Shown one piece after another: positions 44,032-54,904 of a stretch of 64,000 nucleotides of DNA; the first letter of the stretch is position 1, and each line of letters starts with the position of its first letter. The stretch lies in NCBI RefSeq assembly GCF_037102585.1, contig NW_027043822.1, positions 707,001 to 771,000 of the forward strand, in the 5' to 3' direction. The stretch comes from Saccharomycopsis crataegensis. Its lineage: Eukaryota > Ascomycota > Saccharomycetes > Ascoideales > Saccharomycopsidaceae. Position numbers and translations under genes: made by a program. Below the pieces are notes generated by a model. The model saw only the letters and a program-made list of their open reading frames with translations. It ran no database searches and had not been told where the DNA came from.

Positions 44032-45848
44032 TTAGTAAATGGTAATTAATGATAAATATAATATAGTATAATATAATATAATATAATATAATAATGTGGT
44101 ATGGAGACAGAAATGAAAAGGGTTGAAATGTGAAAATGTTGAAAACGCAACTATAAAAAATTAGCGGTATATATATATATATATGAATGAATGGTATCAA
44201 GAGACTTTGGTGCATAAAAAAAAAAGCTGAGTGAGTGGTTGACAGGATATCATCTGAGTAACACACCCACCCACCGGCATGCTGCGCATACACACAGACA
44301 GACACCCCGCTAACTGAATGATTAAATTTTTTTTTTTTTTTTTTCGTTTTCGTTTCTTTTCGCTGTGGTGTTTTCGAGGTTTTGGAGGGTGGGGGGTTTA
44401 AACAAAGTCTTTCTGTTCCCCTCGGGTGGGCAAAAAAATATCATCACCGCATTCTTATTGGGGGTAGCGCCTCACCCGTGTGGACTTCCCACCCTCGGAT
44501 CTGCTGGGGAGGTTTTGGACTTGTGACCGGCCGGTGGGAGTTAAGATGTAAGAGAGAGGGTGGTGTGGTTGCGGGGGTGGGGTGTGCGCACCCGGTGGGT
44601 GGGGGGGTTCTTGTTCCCGTTCATCTTCGGAGTATTCCGGGTGGAGGAGAGATTATTTTGTTTGTTTGTTTGTTTGTCTGTGGTGGTGGTGGTGGTGGGG
44701 AACCCCCTTCTGTCCACCGGTTGGAACTTTCCTGCTGGTATCTGGTGGGAGAACACTGACAAACAAACAAACAAATAAACATCTTAGGGTGGTTTGTATT
44801 ATCATCATTGGTGAGAGTGGTGGTGGGTGGTGGTTATTACACTGTCGTAAGCGGCTACATCATAAGAATAAACAATTACAATTACAACTACAATTACAAT
44901 GAATATATAATGTGGATGGCACTTTTGACCAAAGAGATCATTTGTAATCATCTTTCTTTGGAGATACCGGCATCCTTCACTCAATAGATATTATAGAACA
45001 TCTAGCTCGAGCTTCTCGTTCTACACACCGTCTCCCCAATTGAATCTGTCCACTAGATAGCAGAATTCAGATCCCCTAGGGCTTTCAAGCCAAAGATACA
45101 TCAACTCTCCGGCGACGCCCCAGGAACGGTGTGGTGTTTTTTAGTTCAAGAAATCCCAAAAGGAAGAAAACCTTTCGGGAACAAATTTTTTTCTTGTTTT
45201 TTATTGCGGGAAAAAAAAAAAAAAAAAAAAATTCTTTCACTTCATAATCACGTGCAAGTCTCGGAGTTTCCTTTAATAACCCGGCTGTTCAACCTATCAA
45301 CTCGATATTTTGTACTGTCATATTCATTATTAGCATTATTATTACACAGACGACTAACAGAATACCTGACTCCCCACTCAGGAATAATCGTAAATGACTA
45401 TGCAAGAATATTACAAATAATCATAAATGACTATTCAGCAATTTTGTTTCCTTGCCAAGAGTCATGGTCTGTCATGTCATCTACACTACCACTTCGTAAA
45501 TACATCCCAACTATTAGCAGCAAAGCAAAAAATCTCTCTTTTTTTGATGTTTTTTTTTCTTCAATTTTCAACATGATTGTTTATATATTTATGGATAATC
45601 AAGACTTATGTCCTAATAGGGAAGAAGACAAAAAAAAAAAAAAAACTGTCAGCCAGAGGTCTATTCATACTCTATATACATGCTTTGAAAAAACTACTAT
45701 CAGCCTCGTTTCTCCACTCATTATCATCCCTATGCCGTTCTTGTAACTGCATTACATACCTACCCCCTAACATACGGTACTGATTGTTTCATCCCCCTTC
45801 CATCTGATCTGATTGTCTGATTTATACGAGTTATCTTTTTTTTTTTTT
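44032..45848. promoter_or_regulatory. Long upstream region of the Sks1-type kinase
   Basis: The 1.8 kb hold no convincing gene. Between 44380 and 44760 the DNA is unusually GC- and G-rich, with several GGGG boxes of the Mig1/zinc-finger type, a G-run cluster (44573-44607), a GGT repeat (44682-44699) and a 22 bp inverted repeat of TTTG units (44657-44678 and 44758-44779). A CACGTG lies at 45249-45254. Size and complexity suggest a highly regulated promoter or long 5' leader, fitting a nutrient-sensing kinase. Confidence 0.45.
44657..44779. repeat. 22 bp inverted repeat of TTTG/CAAA units around a 79 bp loop
   Basis: Left arm 44657-44678 (TTTG units ending TC) and right arm 44758-44779 (GA then CAAA units) are complementary at 21 of 22 positions. 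The loop contains the GGT run and a GGGGAACCCCC palindrome. It could form a cruciform or an RNA hairpin. Confidence 0.8.
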
Positions 45849-46358
45849 TCAATCACTCTTGGAGTACTTGTGATTCCATACTTGATTAGGTGGATATTCT
45901 GTTGGCACTCTCAATTCCAAACTCACTCTCTTCTTAGTTTTTTCAAACTTGCTACCAAACCCAAACAACACTCCACCGTCTTCCACCCCGTGCTTCAAAT
46001 CTTCCATTGCCGATTGCATCGCTTCAAATTGTTTCGTCAATTTCTCTTCTCTGACTTGTCTCTTTTGCTTTTGTAACATCGCCCAGGCATTATGGACAAC
46101 TTGATGACGTACCAAGTCCTCATTGGTCAATTTTAAACGAAGTGGTTGTTTTCTAGCAGCCGACATCACACTAAGTTGCCCAACCACACGCTGGGTACCT
46201 TGAGACATCGTCAGCTTAGATTTGGTTCTTTTGCCACGAGTAAATTGTGAACTAATGGTACCGGCCATCATCGATGATATGGATGCGCTGGCTGGCATTA
46301 TTCTTTGTGAAAGGCTAAGCCCTAATCCACTTTGAAGTTTAATAGTATTGGTCAACAT
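45849..46358 (-). CDS. MRPL28: Mitochondrial ribosomal large-subunit protein mL40 (Mrpl28)
   Basis: The 169-residue product starts at the ATG at 46358; the frame upstream begins with GTG and is not needed. The N terminus is a hydroxylated, basic presequence. The middle is a basic helical region (LKLTNEDLVRHQVVHNAWAMLQKQKRQ...KLTKQFEAMQSAMEDLK), and the C terminus RVPTEYPPNQVWNHKY matches the mL40 signature RxPTExPPxxxWN. It acts in the mitochondrial 54S subunit. A CACGTG lies about 295 bp upstream (46650-46655). Confidence 0.75.
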   Translation of the reverse strand: MLTNTIKLQSGLGLSLSQRIMPASASISSMMAGTISSQFTRGKRTKSKLTMSQGTQRVVGQLSVMSAARKQPLRLKLTNEDLVRHQVVHNAWAMLQKQKRQVREEKLTKQFEAMQSAMEDLKHGVEDGGVLFGFGSKFEKTKKRVSLELRVPTEYPPNQVWNHKYSKSD

Positions 46359-47476
46359 TGGTAATCGATATAAAATCACTGGTAGATGTTCCTTGTTTTT
46401 TGTTGTACAATAATCAAAGTCAGTTAATGCAGAACAAAAATCAGAAAATTAAATGGTGTATTCTGGAATGAAAAAAAAAGGGTGAATTCCCAAGTCGATC
46501 TATTATCTATAATAGCTTAAAACTTATCACTCTGTTAGGTTCTTTAATTTTTTCATCACCAATTTTTTTTTTTTCGCCAGTTTTTTTTTCTTTCTTCATA
46601 AAGGCTGCGGTGCGCTTACCCTCACTCCCCCCTCACTCTGTGGAATCTTCACGTGCACAAACAAGCGGGACAATCCGCTGCTGCTGGATGGGTAAAATGA
46701 ATAGCTGAGCATCGTCATCGGTATATACTTACTATTGTTTGGTTTGTTTTTCCCCCCATCCATCGTAGAGTGTACCATTGATCCATGGCATTGTTTTTGT
46801 TTCTTGTTTTTTTTTGGACCATGAATAACTGTTGCTAATTGGAGAAGAATGGTTTGTCGTTGTGTTTATTTTTGTGGTTTACGACGGCAACAAATTAGAG
46901 TTTCTTTGACACCACCCACCAATCAGCAAAAAAGAAAAGAAATATTGGTGATGTAAACAATCATGAAAAGTATTAGAAATTTCTAGAAGTTGCGGTCATT
47001 TCATTATTATTATTATTTATGTTTATTCTGTAATCATTATTTGGAAATTGTTCATACCTTACTTACGCCCCTCCGAATGACCCTTGGTGGTTATCACTTT
47101 CTCCTCGTTTTCCTTATTTCAACTTGTAATCAATATTCCAACTTATTGGCCAAGGTGCTATACAAAATAATTGTCCTTCTCCTATATTGATGATTTCAAG
47201 GTTTTCTTTTTCTTTTTTTTTTTTTTTCTTTTTGCTCTTCAAAAGTATGCTGTGGTGATACTATTGTCGGTTAAATGTTCCAAAAAAAATGTAAACAAAT
47301 ATCTTTGGGTTGTTACGTGGGTATAATATGTTATTACATCTTTACATTGTAGGACAATTCGGTGGGGATGCCAATAGAGAAAACCCAAGAAAAGTTCTCA
47401 TTTTTTTTCGATGTAATGTAATATTTATTCCTCGATATATTTCATTTCTCCCTATCCTTTTTTTTTTATGTCCAGT
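46359..47476. other. 1.1 kb gap: mL40 promoter and 3' flank of acidic protein gene
   Basis: It contains a CACGTG (46650-46655), T tracts (about 46565-46590, 47210-47228) and otherwise AT-rich sequence. I see no gene. Confidence 0.45.
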
Positions 47477-47688
47477 TCATTGAAGCATAAAATCAAGGCT
47501 AGGCAACTGACTAACTAATCTTCTAATCTTTTCATCTTCAGTTTCCTGCGGTTTCTGTTGGAGTCTATTTGTACTGTTATTATTATTATTATTTCTGTAA
47601 GTATTCACTGGTTGGTTTCTTCTTGGGTTGTTGATAGACAGTTGATTCATTCCGGTAGTTGGGGTTTGAAAATCCTCAAATTCCCCCC

Positions 47689-47723
<35 letters not shown>

Positions 47724-50568
47724 GAATCATTATAATTTTTTAGGACTGGCAAACCAATATTAGAAGGGGTATGTTTTGGTACTGTTGGTTTTAGAACACT
47801 CATTGAATTTAGCGCTTGCATTGGGCTTGGAGCCGGTATTGGCTTTAAAGCCTTGATTGAACTTGGAGTCTTCATTGGCTCTAAAGCCTTGATTGGATTC
47901 ATCAAGTTTTCTTCATCTTGGATTGTCGTTACTGATGCTGCAGCAACTTTTGGTTGATTTGGTACCTTCCCAGACATAGGTATGGTGGTCGCGAAATCGC
48001 CAAAATCATCATCATCATCATCGTCATCGTCATCGTCGTTATCATCATTTACACTCATGGAGGTTGTAGTAGATACCATAGAACTAAGACCATTGGCTTC
48101 ATTGCCAGCTTTTGGGTTGCCTATATTGGTCAGCACCCGATTTTCAACGTTCACTGGTTTCAACGGAACGAGAATTGAAGTAAGATCAGGATTCCCAAAA
48201 CCAGTAGAAATATTCCCAGGTCTATTACACACATTCCCAGAACTATTACACCGCATCAGAACCGTAGGACTCGTGGTGGTGGTGGTGGTGGTGTTATTCG
48301 TATCTTGTAATTTTAATAGTATCTGTTCATTACCAAACCCAATTGGTTTAAATTCATGATCGTAGCCTCCATGATTATTAATTTTTGGATCCCTATTGTG
48401 TAATTGGTCCAATGACGAAATTGAACCCATATCATTACGTTGGATACTATTAGTATTAAAGTACCCAATACTGTGTCTATTATTTTTCTTTTTTTGCTGG
48501 AGATTAGACGGCATCTTCCCACCGGTGTTGTTTTTCTCTAATGACAAAATTCCTCCTTTATTCAACGACATCTTCCCACCGGTGTTGTTTTTCTCCAATG
48601 ATAATATCCCCGCTTTAGTCAACGAAACCGTACGACTATGATGGCTAGTGATACTATTCCTTCGGGAGTTGGTTTGTGACGGGGTTCGCGATGGCACCAA
48701 TGGCTTCATTCCCATACTTAATCCTGTAGGAGTTTTTGGCAACCCATTGTCAAGATTAGATTTTGATAGCAAAGACTGGACATTATTAGATTTTGAAGCC
48801 AAAGAAGGGGCATTAAAATTTGATGGAAAAGACTGGACATTATTAGATTTTGAAGCCAAAGAGCCGCTACTTGAACCCGTAACTAATGTAGTGGAGTTGT
48901 TTTGGGGATTTGCATTATTAAAATTGATTGGCCCATGGATAGGTGAAGCAAGGTTGAAATCACCAAAGTTATCATCATCATTATCATCGTTGGATGTAAT
49001 GGGGTTTTCAATTTCTCTTTTGGATGCGATTTCAGAATGTTTTGATTCCATATTTTTTGCAGTTATTATCGTCAATGGTTTGGTGATTGGTTTCAAAACA
49101 CCTTGGGGCAACGACAGTCCAGCAGCATTAATATTTGGATCTTTATTGGCAACTGAATTTGTAATTATAACTTTCCCGTGGTTATCGTTTACCAACTCTT
49201 TTTTGTTCGATACCTCATCATTTGGCATCTCTGACCTCAGCCTGTGATCATTTGCATTATTTTTCAGTGTCACAATTGGAGGCTCATCATCAGCAATCGC
49301 AATATCAACTAGATCACCAATATTTCCATACTTTGCCGTCTCAAATCCTCCCATCTCATCTTCACTTGACTCGACATCCTCATTAATACCATCGGTAGCT
49401 TGGAATACAAAATCACCAAATCCATCATCTTTTTCTTCCTCTTCTTCTTCTTCTTTCTTACCATCTTCCTGCTGGGTAGGATCTCTAGGTCCATCTTCCG
49501 TTGTTGCTCCATTTTTGAAGAAATTTTTACTAGAAATGTTGGATTTCTTGATATTTTTCGCCATCTTCGATGATAGTTTGTTATTATTTTGCGGATTATT
49601 CCTTTGAAACCCGAAAAACGAATTCAAAGGTGAGAAAATCTTACTAGCACGTACTGTTGCACCTTCTTCGCGAATATTTTCTCTATTATCATTCATCACC
49701 GGGTCGTTATTGATGATCTCTTGTTCTTCCAATTTTAATTTCTTGAGCTCCTCTGCCTTTCGTTGGTTCACTTTATCAATTTCTCGCTGGCGCTGGTTTT
49801 CACGTTCTTGTTCTTCAAGTTCATGAGCTAATCTCTCTTGTACTAATCGATCCGCAACAACAGAGGCTCGTCTGAGAAGTTTTTCCCTGACGGTTTCCAT
49901 TCTCGTTGGGGTGGTAGGAGTGCCTGAAAAATTGAGGTTCTCATTATGTAACGTCGATTGATTTCCCTTGGTGATGGTAGCGGTGTTAGTGGTCCAGCCA
50001 AACATCGCCGCATAAGCATCTTTACCATTACTATTTGATTCTTCAGTATTATTATGATTATTATTTTTTTTCGGTGTTGTTCTTGAAAAAGAATAGTCGG
50101 AATCGATAGTGGAATTGGAGGATCGGTTATTTTCAGATTGATCCCATTGAGAAATCACCCCGTTGAGTTTCCTTTGGGTTTCACTATTGATCCATCTTAA
50201 CGTTCCCGGATTATTTTGTTGGGGAATGAATTGTCTAGTGGGACGAGATAACGTGTTGTACCATTTTCGAGTCTTTTCTCCAGTATTCAAAATCGAGGTT
50301 GGTAATTGTGATTCATGTTTTTTTGCAATACTAATCGGTTTGGGAATATTTCCAGAGTTATCATTACTATACATTGAGTCAATGAGAAGTTGGGGACTAG
50401 TTTGAAATATACTGTCGATTAATGGAGGCTTAGTTTCTGAAACCATGGTTGGAGTGTCTTCAAAATCACCAAAATCATCATCGTCGTCTGCTTGCTTTCT
50501 TTCTTCTTCTTCTTTTCTTTTTTCTTGTTTGATATCTTCCTCTTCTTTTTTTTTTTCCTCTTCTTCAG

Positions 50569-50608
<40 letters not shown>

Positions 50609-51046
50609 TCCTTCTTCTTCCACTTGTTGTTCCTCTTCTTCTACTACTTCTTGGATGGCACAATCTTTTTCTTGTGCAGTTTTCTCGTTCTCTTTCTGCT
50701 CAGCAATCCCCAACCCTTGTGGATATTTGTGATCTTCGGTTTTTGGCGGTTGAGTATCTGCAACATCCGCCCATACGTTATTCAAATCCGCATCATCTGC
50801 CTGACTTCCCAAACTATCATCATTATTATTAATAATAATATTATTATCATCACCTTCATTATTATTATTATTGAATGGTAAAAATGTCGATGGATCGTCA
50901 ATTGGTTGTTCAATGTTCTCCCGGGAATTGTTTTGGGGCCCAAGATCAATTGGTGATTTGATACTGGGCGACTTCCAAACGTTCTTATCCAAGCTGGGAG
51001 AATCCACTCCTAGCCAGGTATTATTCCAGGCGTCGGCAGCATTCAT
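47477..51046 (-). CDS. Large acidic protein with repeated FGDF/WGEF motifs (aftiphilin/Laa2-like)
   Basis: The 1189-residue, low-complexity protein has five acidic clusters each followed by a Phe-Gly-Asp-Phe or Trp-Gly-Glu-Phe motif: DFGDFEDTP (near 50460), GFGDFVFQ (near 49415), NFGDFNLAS (near 48960), DFGDFATT (near 47995) and WGEFEDF (near 47680). Such motifs in an acidic context bind the appendage (ear) domains of gamma-adaptin and GGA, as in aftiphilin and yeast Laa2, AP-1 partners at the trans-Golgi. A coiled coil (about 410-450, LAHELEEQERENQRQREIDK) lies centrally. The start is the ATG at 51046; the frame upstream opens at a TTG and runs through a TATA-like element. Orthology is inferred from motifs only. 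Confidence 0.6.
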
Positions 51047-51448
51047 TGAAAATCGATCTGATGATGTCGAACTATCCTGAAACTTGCAAATGCCATGCAA
51101 ATACGATATATAAATAAAGGTCTCTTCATTCAATCCAACCGATCGAGTTGGCCTGAAATGTTAGACGTTTTTTTTTTGCCATGCACATTTTTTGCTAGAC
51201 AAACTACGGAAATACCAATTAACAATCATTAGAGTGGAGTGGGCTAATAATAAATTATCAGTATATTATATTACTAACAATAGTAATTGAATGTAAACGA
51301 TTAAAAGTGTATTCGGTAATTATTATTACTATTATTACTATTATTATTGTTATTGTTATTTTTTAGATAACTTCAAAGTCCGGAAGAATATTAGAAAATA
51401 ATGACATAAAAAGCAAGAGGGAGAATAATAAAGTAGCAATCAATGCAT
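51047..51448. other. Promoter of acidic protein gene / ERG20 3' flank
   Basis: The gap contains TATATAAATAAA near 51107 (on the minus strand TTTATTTATATA, about 60 bp before the start), a T tract and a TTA/ATT-rich stretch (51320-51362). No gene is seen. Confidence 0.45.
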
Positions 51449-52507
51449 CTATTTGGTACGTTTGTAAACCTTGTTGAGGAACGCGGTCAAGACTTCACCT
51501 TTGAAACCTCTAGTTTCGTCGATTTTGGCAATCTTTTCCTTGAGTTGTCCAACAACTTGTTCTTCGTAATCGTGATAAATCTTGTCGATCCCCATTTCGT
51601 TGAACATGGCCTTGACGGTAGCTTCTTTAGCAGAGTCTTTTCTACCGTAGTTTTCATCCAATGAGGCTCTTTGTTCTGGGGTAGCCAATTTCAAAGCGGT
51701 GTTGACGACCCATGAACACTTGTTGTCCTGGATATCGGTACCGATCTTACCAATGTCTTCTGGCTTACCGAAACAATCCAAATAATCGTCTTGGATTTGG
51801 AAGTATTCACCCAATGGGATTAACACATCTTCAGCCTGCTTCAAGTCCTTAGCATCGGTGATCCCGGCCATAAACATCGCCAAGGCCACTGGCAAGTAGA
51901 AACTGTAGTATGCGGTCTTGAAAATCACAATAAACGAGTGTTTTTCCAAAGAGAACTTGTCCAAATCAACGTGATCTTCTGGGGCGGTGATCAAATCCAA
52001 CAATTGACCACATTCGGTTTGGAAAGTGACTTCATGGAACAAATCCATCAAATCGACATAGTAGGCGTCGTTACGGAAGTATTTCTTCAACAAGATGTAA
52101 ATGGCCCCTTCCAACATAAAAGCATCGTTGATGGCAATATCCTTGACCCCTTCAACACGGTACCAACATGGTTGGCCCCTTCTGGTGATCGAAGCGTCCA
52201 TCATGTCATCAGCAACGAGAAAGTAAGCTTGGAGCAATTCAATACACCACCCCAAGATCGCGACCTTCTTGTACTCTTCGACCGACAATTCGTTGAATGA
52301 TTTGTACCCTTTCAAGATGACGTAAGTGTCGACGACAGAAATCCCTCTGTTCAACTTCCCACCAGGGGTGTTGTACTCCAAGTTTCTGGTGAACCACGCA
52401 ATGGCATCGGCGGCGATTCCGTAGCCCTTGAGGACGTCTTGCAATTCTTGGACGAGGTCTGAGAAAACAGACAAGAACTTGGATCTAGCAGCAACCTTGT
52501 CAGACAT
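51449..52507 (-). CDS. ERG20: Farnesyl diphosphate synthase
   Basis: Erg20 condenses IPP with DMAPP and then GPP to give FPP for sterols, dolichol, haem and protein prenylation. The 352 residues have both Asp-rich motifs, DDMMD (100-104) and DDYLD (240-244), with AYFLVA before the first motif setting the C15 product length, and the C-terminal basic end KVYKRTK. Length equals the yeast enzyme, and codon bias is strong. STE24, which processes farnesylated CaaX proteins, lies 2.4 kb away. It is divergent from the GH125 gene. Confidence 0.97.
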   Translation of the reverse strand: MSDKVAARSKFLSVFSDLVQELQDVLKGYGIAADAIAWFTRNLEYNTPGGKLNRGISVVDTYVILKGYKSFNELSVEEYKKVAILGWCIELLQAYFLVADDMMDASITRRGQPCWYRVEGVKDIAINDAFMLEGAIYILLKKYFRNDAYYVDLMDLFHEVTFQTECGQLLDLITAPEDHVDLDKFSLEKHSFIVIFKTAYYSFYLPVALAMFMAGITDAKDLKQAEDVLIPLGEYFQIQDDYLDCFGKPEDIGKIGTDIQDNKCSWVVNTALKLATPEQRASLDENYGRKDSAKEATVKAMFNEMGIDKIYHDYEEQVVGQLKEKIAKIDETRGFKGEVLTAFLNKVYKRTK

Positions 52508-52783
52508 TGTGAGTAAGTGGAAAGTATAATAAATGCAATATTATATTAAGATCTTGTAGAAACTTCGTGTGAGCTGGTGGAAAATTTCGGTTTTTTTTGG
52601 TTTTTTTTTGTTGTACGACCACCGCCGCGGGGAACCTGCCCGGTGGTGCTGACCGTACCAGGTGCCAAATTTCTGGTTTTTTTAATTCGGCTGTTTCAAA
52701 ATTCCTCTCCTCCTCCCCCACACCAATCAATCACCACCACTCAAGTAACCAGCCAACAACACTAACCTAACTACTTGCCCACG
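52508..52783. promoter_or_regulatory. Divergent ERG20/GH125 promoter
   Basis: The 276 bp spacer has T tracts (52591-52610), a GC-rich palindromic patch CCGCCGCGG (52621-52629), and a CA/CC-rich leader before the GH125 start. Confidence 0.45.
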
Positions 52784-54613
52784 ATGCTCACCCACAGGAC
52801 TTTGCGGCACACTAGGTATCTCATGTTGGCAGTGTCCGTGCTTATGGTCTACTACCTTCTCCAACAAACACACGGACAGCTGCTGGTACACAACTTGATT
52901 GTCGATAATAACGATGATTTGTTGGGAACCCCTAAATTGGTGATTCAGCAGCAGCAACCACCGTCTCAAGGTGGGTTATTTTCGCTTTTCAGTAAAGCCA
53001 ATATGTGTCCTAATTATGTGGACTACTCGCAAACACCTCATGAACCTCGTTCTAATGGCCCATTGAAATTGCCATTCCAAAGACCCGACAAACCGTGTCG
53101 TACTTACCTGTCAAATTCGGTGGAAAAAATCATTGACGATTTCAAGTTGAGAATTGCTGATCCTGACTTGGCGATGTTGTTTGAAAATTGTTTGCCAAAT
53201 ACTTTGGACACCACGATCTTGTGGCATCATAACGCCACCAGAAAGAGCAATTCAGCAGAACCACCAACCATGAAGAGACCTCCTTCTCCTCCTCCTCAAC
53301 GGGAACCCGGTTTGCGAGGGGCAAGTTTTGATATGTCAGAATATACCCAATCATTCATTGTCACTGGGGATATTCATGCAGAATGGCTTCGAGACTCTGC
53401 TTGGCAGTTATCGGTGTATCAACCCCTAGCCAAATACGACCAATCACTAAAAGATTTGATCACCGGTGCCATCAACACTCAAGCAAGATATATTGTTTAT
53501 GATCCATATTGTAATGCGTTCCAGCCGCCTCCAGAATCAGGAATTGAAAGACAACAATCAGCGATCGACAAAGTCTTTCCTCGGCCGAATTGGGACAATG
53601 TGTTTGAATGTAAATGGGAAGTTGATTCGTTGGCGTCATTTTTGGCGTTATCAAACCAATATTATGCGGCCACTGGGGACGCCTCGATCTTCAATGATCT
53701 TTGGCAACAAGCCTTTGAGACAATTTTCCTGGTGATCAAACGTCAACGAGCCCCAACGTTCAACGCCAACGGGAATTTACAACCTCCGTATTACGGTTTT
53801 CAAAGAGATACCAACATTGGGTCGGAAACTTTACCGTTATCGGGGACAGGGAACCCGGTGAATTTTAATACCAAATTGATTAGATCAGCGTTCAGGCCTT
53901 CGGATGACGCGTGTATTTTCCAGTTGTTTGTTCCTGGTAACGCATTTATGACATCTGAACTTTTCAAACTTGCTGAATCTTTTGAAAATAAACCGGAATT
54001 TCAATCCATTCATTCTCGGGCCACCAATATGGCGTTGGCGCTTAATGAATCCATTTACGAGTTCGGGGTGGTCGATCACCCAGTACACGGGAAAGTGTTT
54101 GCTTACGAAATCGATGGCTATAACAGTGCGTTATTCATGGACGATGCCAATATTCCGTCGTTATTATCGCTTCCTGACCTTGGGTTCATCGACCGTAATG
54201 ATCCATTGTATCAAAACACCAGAAAAATGGTGCTTGATAAAAAATCCAACCCTTATTGTTTGACCGGTAAGTTCTTTGAAGGAATCGGGGGTCCTCATGT
54301 TGGGTATCGTCATGCTTGGCCAATGAGTCTTTGTGTGAAAATCCGTACTAGTGATGATGACGAAGAAATAAAGGCCGATTTGGCCATGCTTTTGAGTACC
54401 ACAGGATCTTTGGGGTTGATGCATGAAGGGGTTAATGTTCTAGTGGCAGGAGGCACTGATTACACCAGATCATGGTTTTCGTGGTGTAATTCAGAATTCG
54501 GCAAGACCATATTAGATTTGGCGAAACGGAAACCACATTTGATCTTCAAAGAAGAATATAAAGATCAGCCGTATGTCATTGATGAGCAGTTTAAGGGGTT
54601 ATATTTTGATTAA
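52784..54613 (+). CDS. GH125 exo-alpha-1,6-mannosidase-like protein (Mug157 type)
   Basis: GH125 enzymes are metal-independent exo-alpha-1,6-mannosidases; the fungal members (S. pombe mug157) are secretory-pathway proteins. The ATG at 52784 is chosen (609 residues); the frame opens three codons earlier at a TTG. An N-terminal anchor (about 10-26) makes it a type II membrane protein. The catalytic domain contains GDIHAEWLRDSAWQ, INTQARYIVYDPYCNAFQ, ECKWEVDSLASFLALS and MHEGVNVLVAGGTDYTRSWFSWCNSEFG. A CTG at 53108-53110 (residue 109) falls in CRTYxS, where relatives have Thr, Asn or Ser. Confidence 0.88.
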   Translation: MLTHRTLRHTRYLMLAVSVLMVYYLLQQTHGQLLVHNLIVDNNDDLLGTPKLVIQQQQPPSQGGLFSLFSKANMCPNYVDYSQTPHEPRSNGPLKLPFQRPDKPCRTYLSNSVEKIIDDFKLRIADPDLAMLFENCLPNTLDTTILWHHNATRKSNSAEPPTMKRPPSPPPQREPGLRGASFDMSEYTQSFIVTGDIHAEWLRDSAWQLSVYQPLAKYDQSLKDLITGAINTQARYIVYDPYCNAFQPPPESGIERQQSAIDKVFPRPNWDNVFECKWEVDSLASFLALSNQYYAATGDASIFNDLWQQAFETIFLVIKRQRAPTFNANGNLQPPYYGFQRDTNIGSETLPLSGTGNPVNFNTKLIRSAFRPSDDACIFQLFVPGNAFMTSELFKLAESFENKPEFQSIHSRATNMALALNESIYEFGVVDHPVHGKVFAYEIDGYNSALFMDDANIPSLLSLPDLGFIDRNDPLYQNTRKMVLDKKSNPYCLTGKFFEGIGGPHVGYRHAWPMSLCVKIRTSDDDEEIKADLAMLLSTTGSLGLMHEGVNVLVAGGTDYTRSWFSWCNSEFGKTILDLAKRKPHLIFKEEYKDQPYVIDEQFKGLYFD

Positions 54614-54904
54614 AGTTGGGTATTGTATTGTCGCGGTTTTTATTTATTATGTTTTTTTTTTTGCTTTTCCTATATTAGTTCAGCTATAGCTGCCAATATA
54701 TGACAAAAAAAAGTACATTCAAGATTGGTTTTCATTTCTTTTTTTGGGAACATTTTCTTATTCTATCTCACCAATATTATTATTATTATTATGTTATGTT
54801 TTGTTTTGTTTGTTTTTTGTCTTACAAGAGGTAAAAAAAAAAAGTCTAAAATATTAAAAAATATACATTCGGCATCTTAAATTATACAAAACTAATTATG
54901 TCAT

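Noticed and set aside
45129-45746. Plus-strand 205-codon ORF
   Set aside because: It runs over A tracts and AT-rich DNA, has no recognisable domain, and its composition looks random.
51047-51133. N-terminal extension of the acidic Laa2-like protein
   Set aside because: That frame opens at a TTG and crosses a TATA-like element; the first ATG in frame is at 51046.
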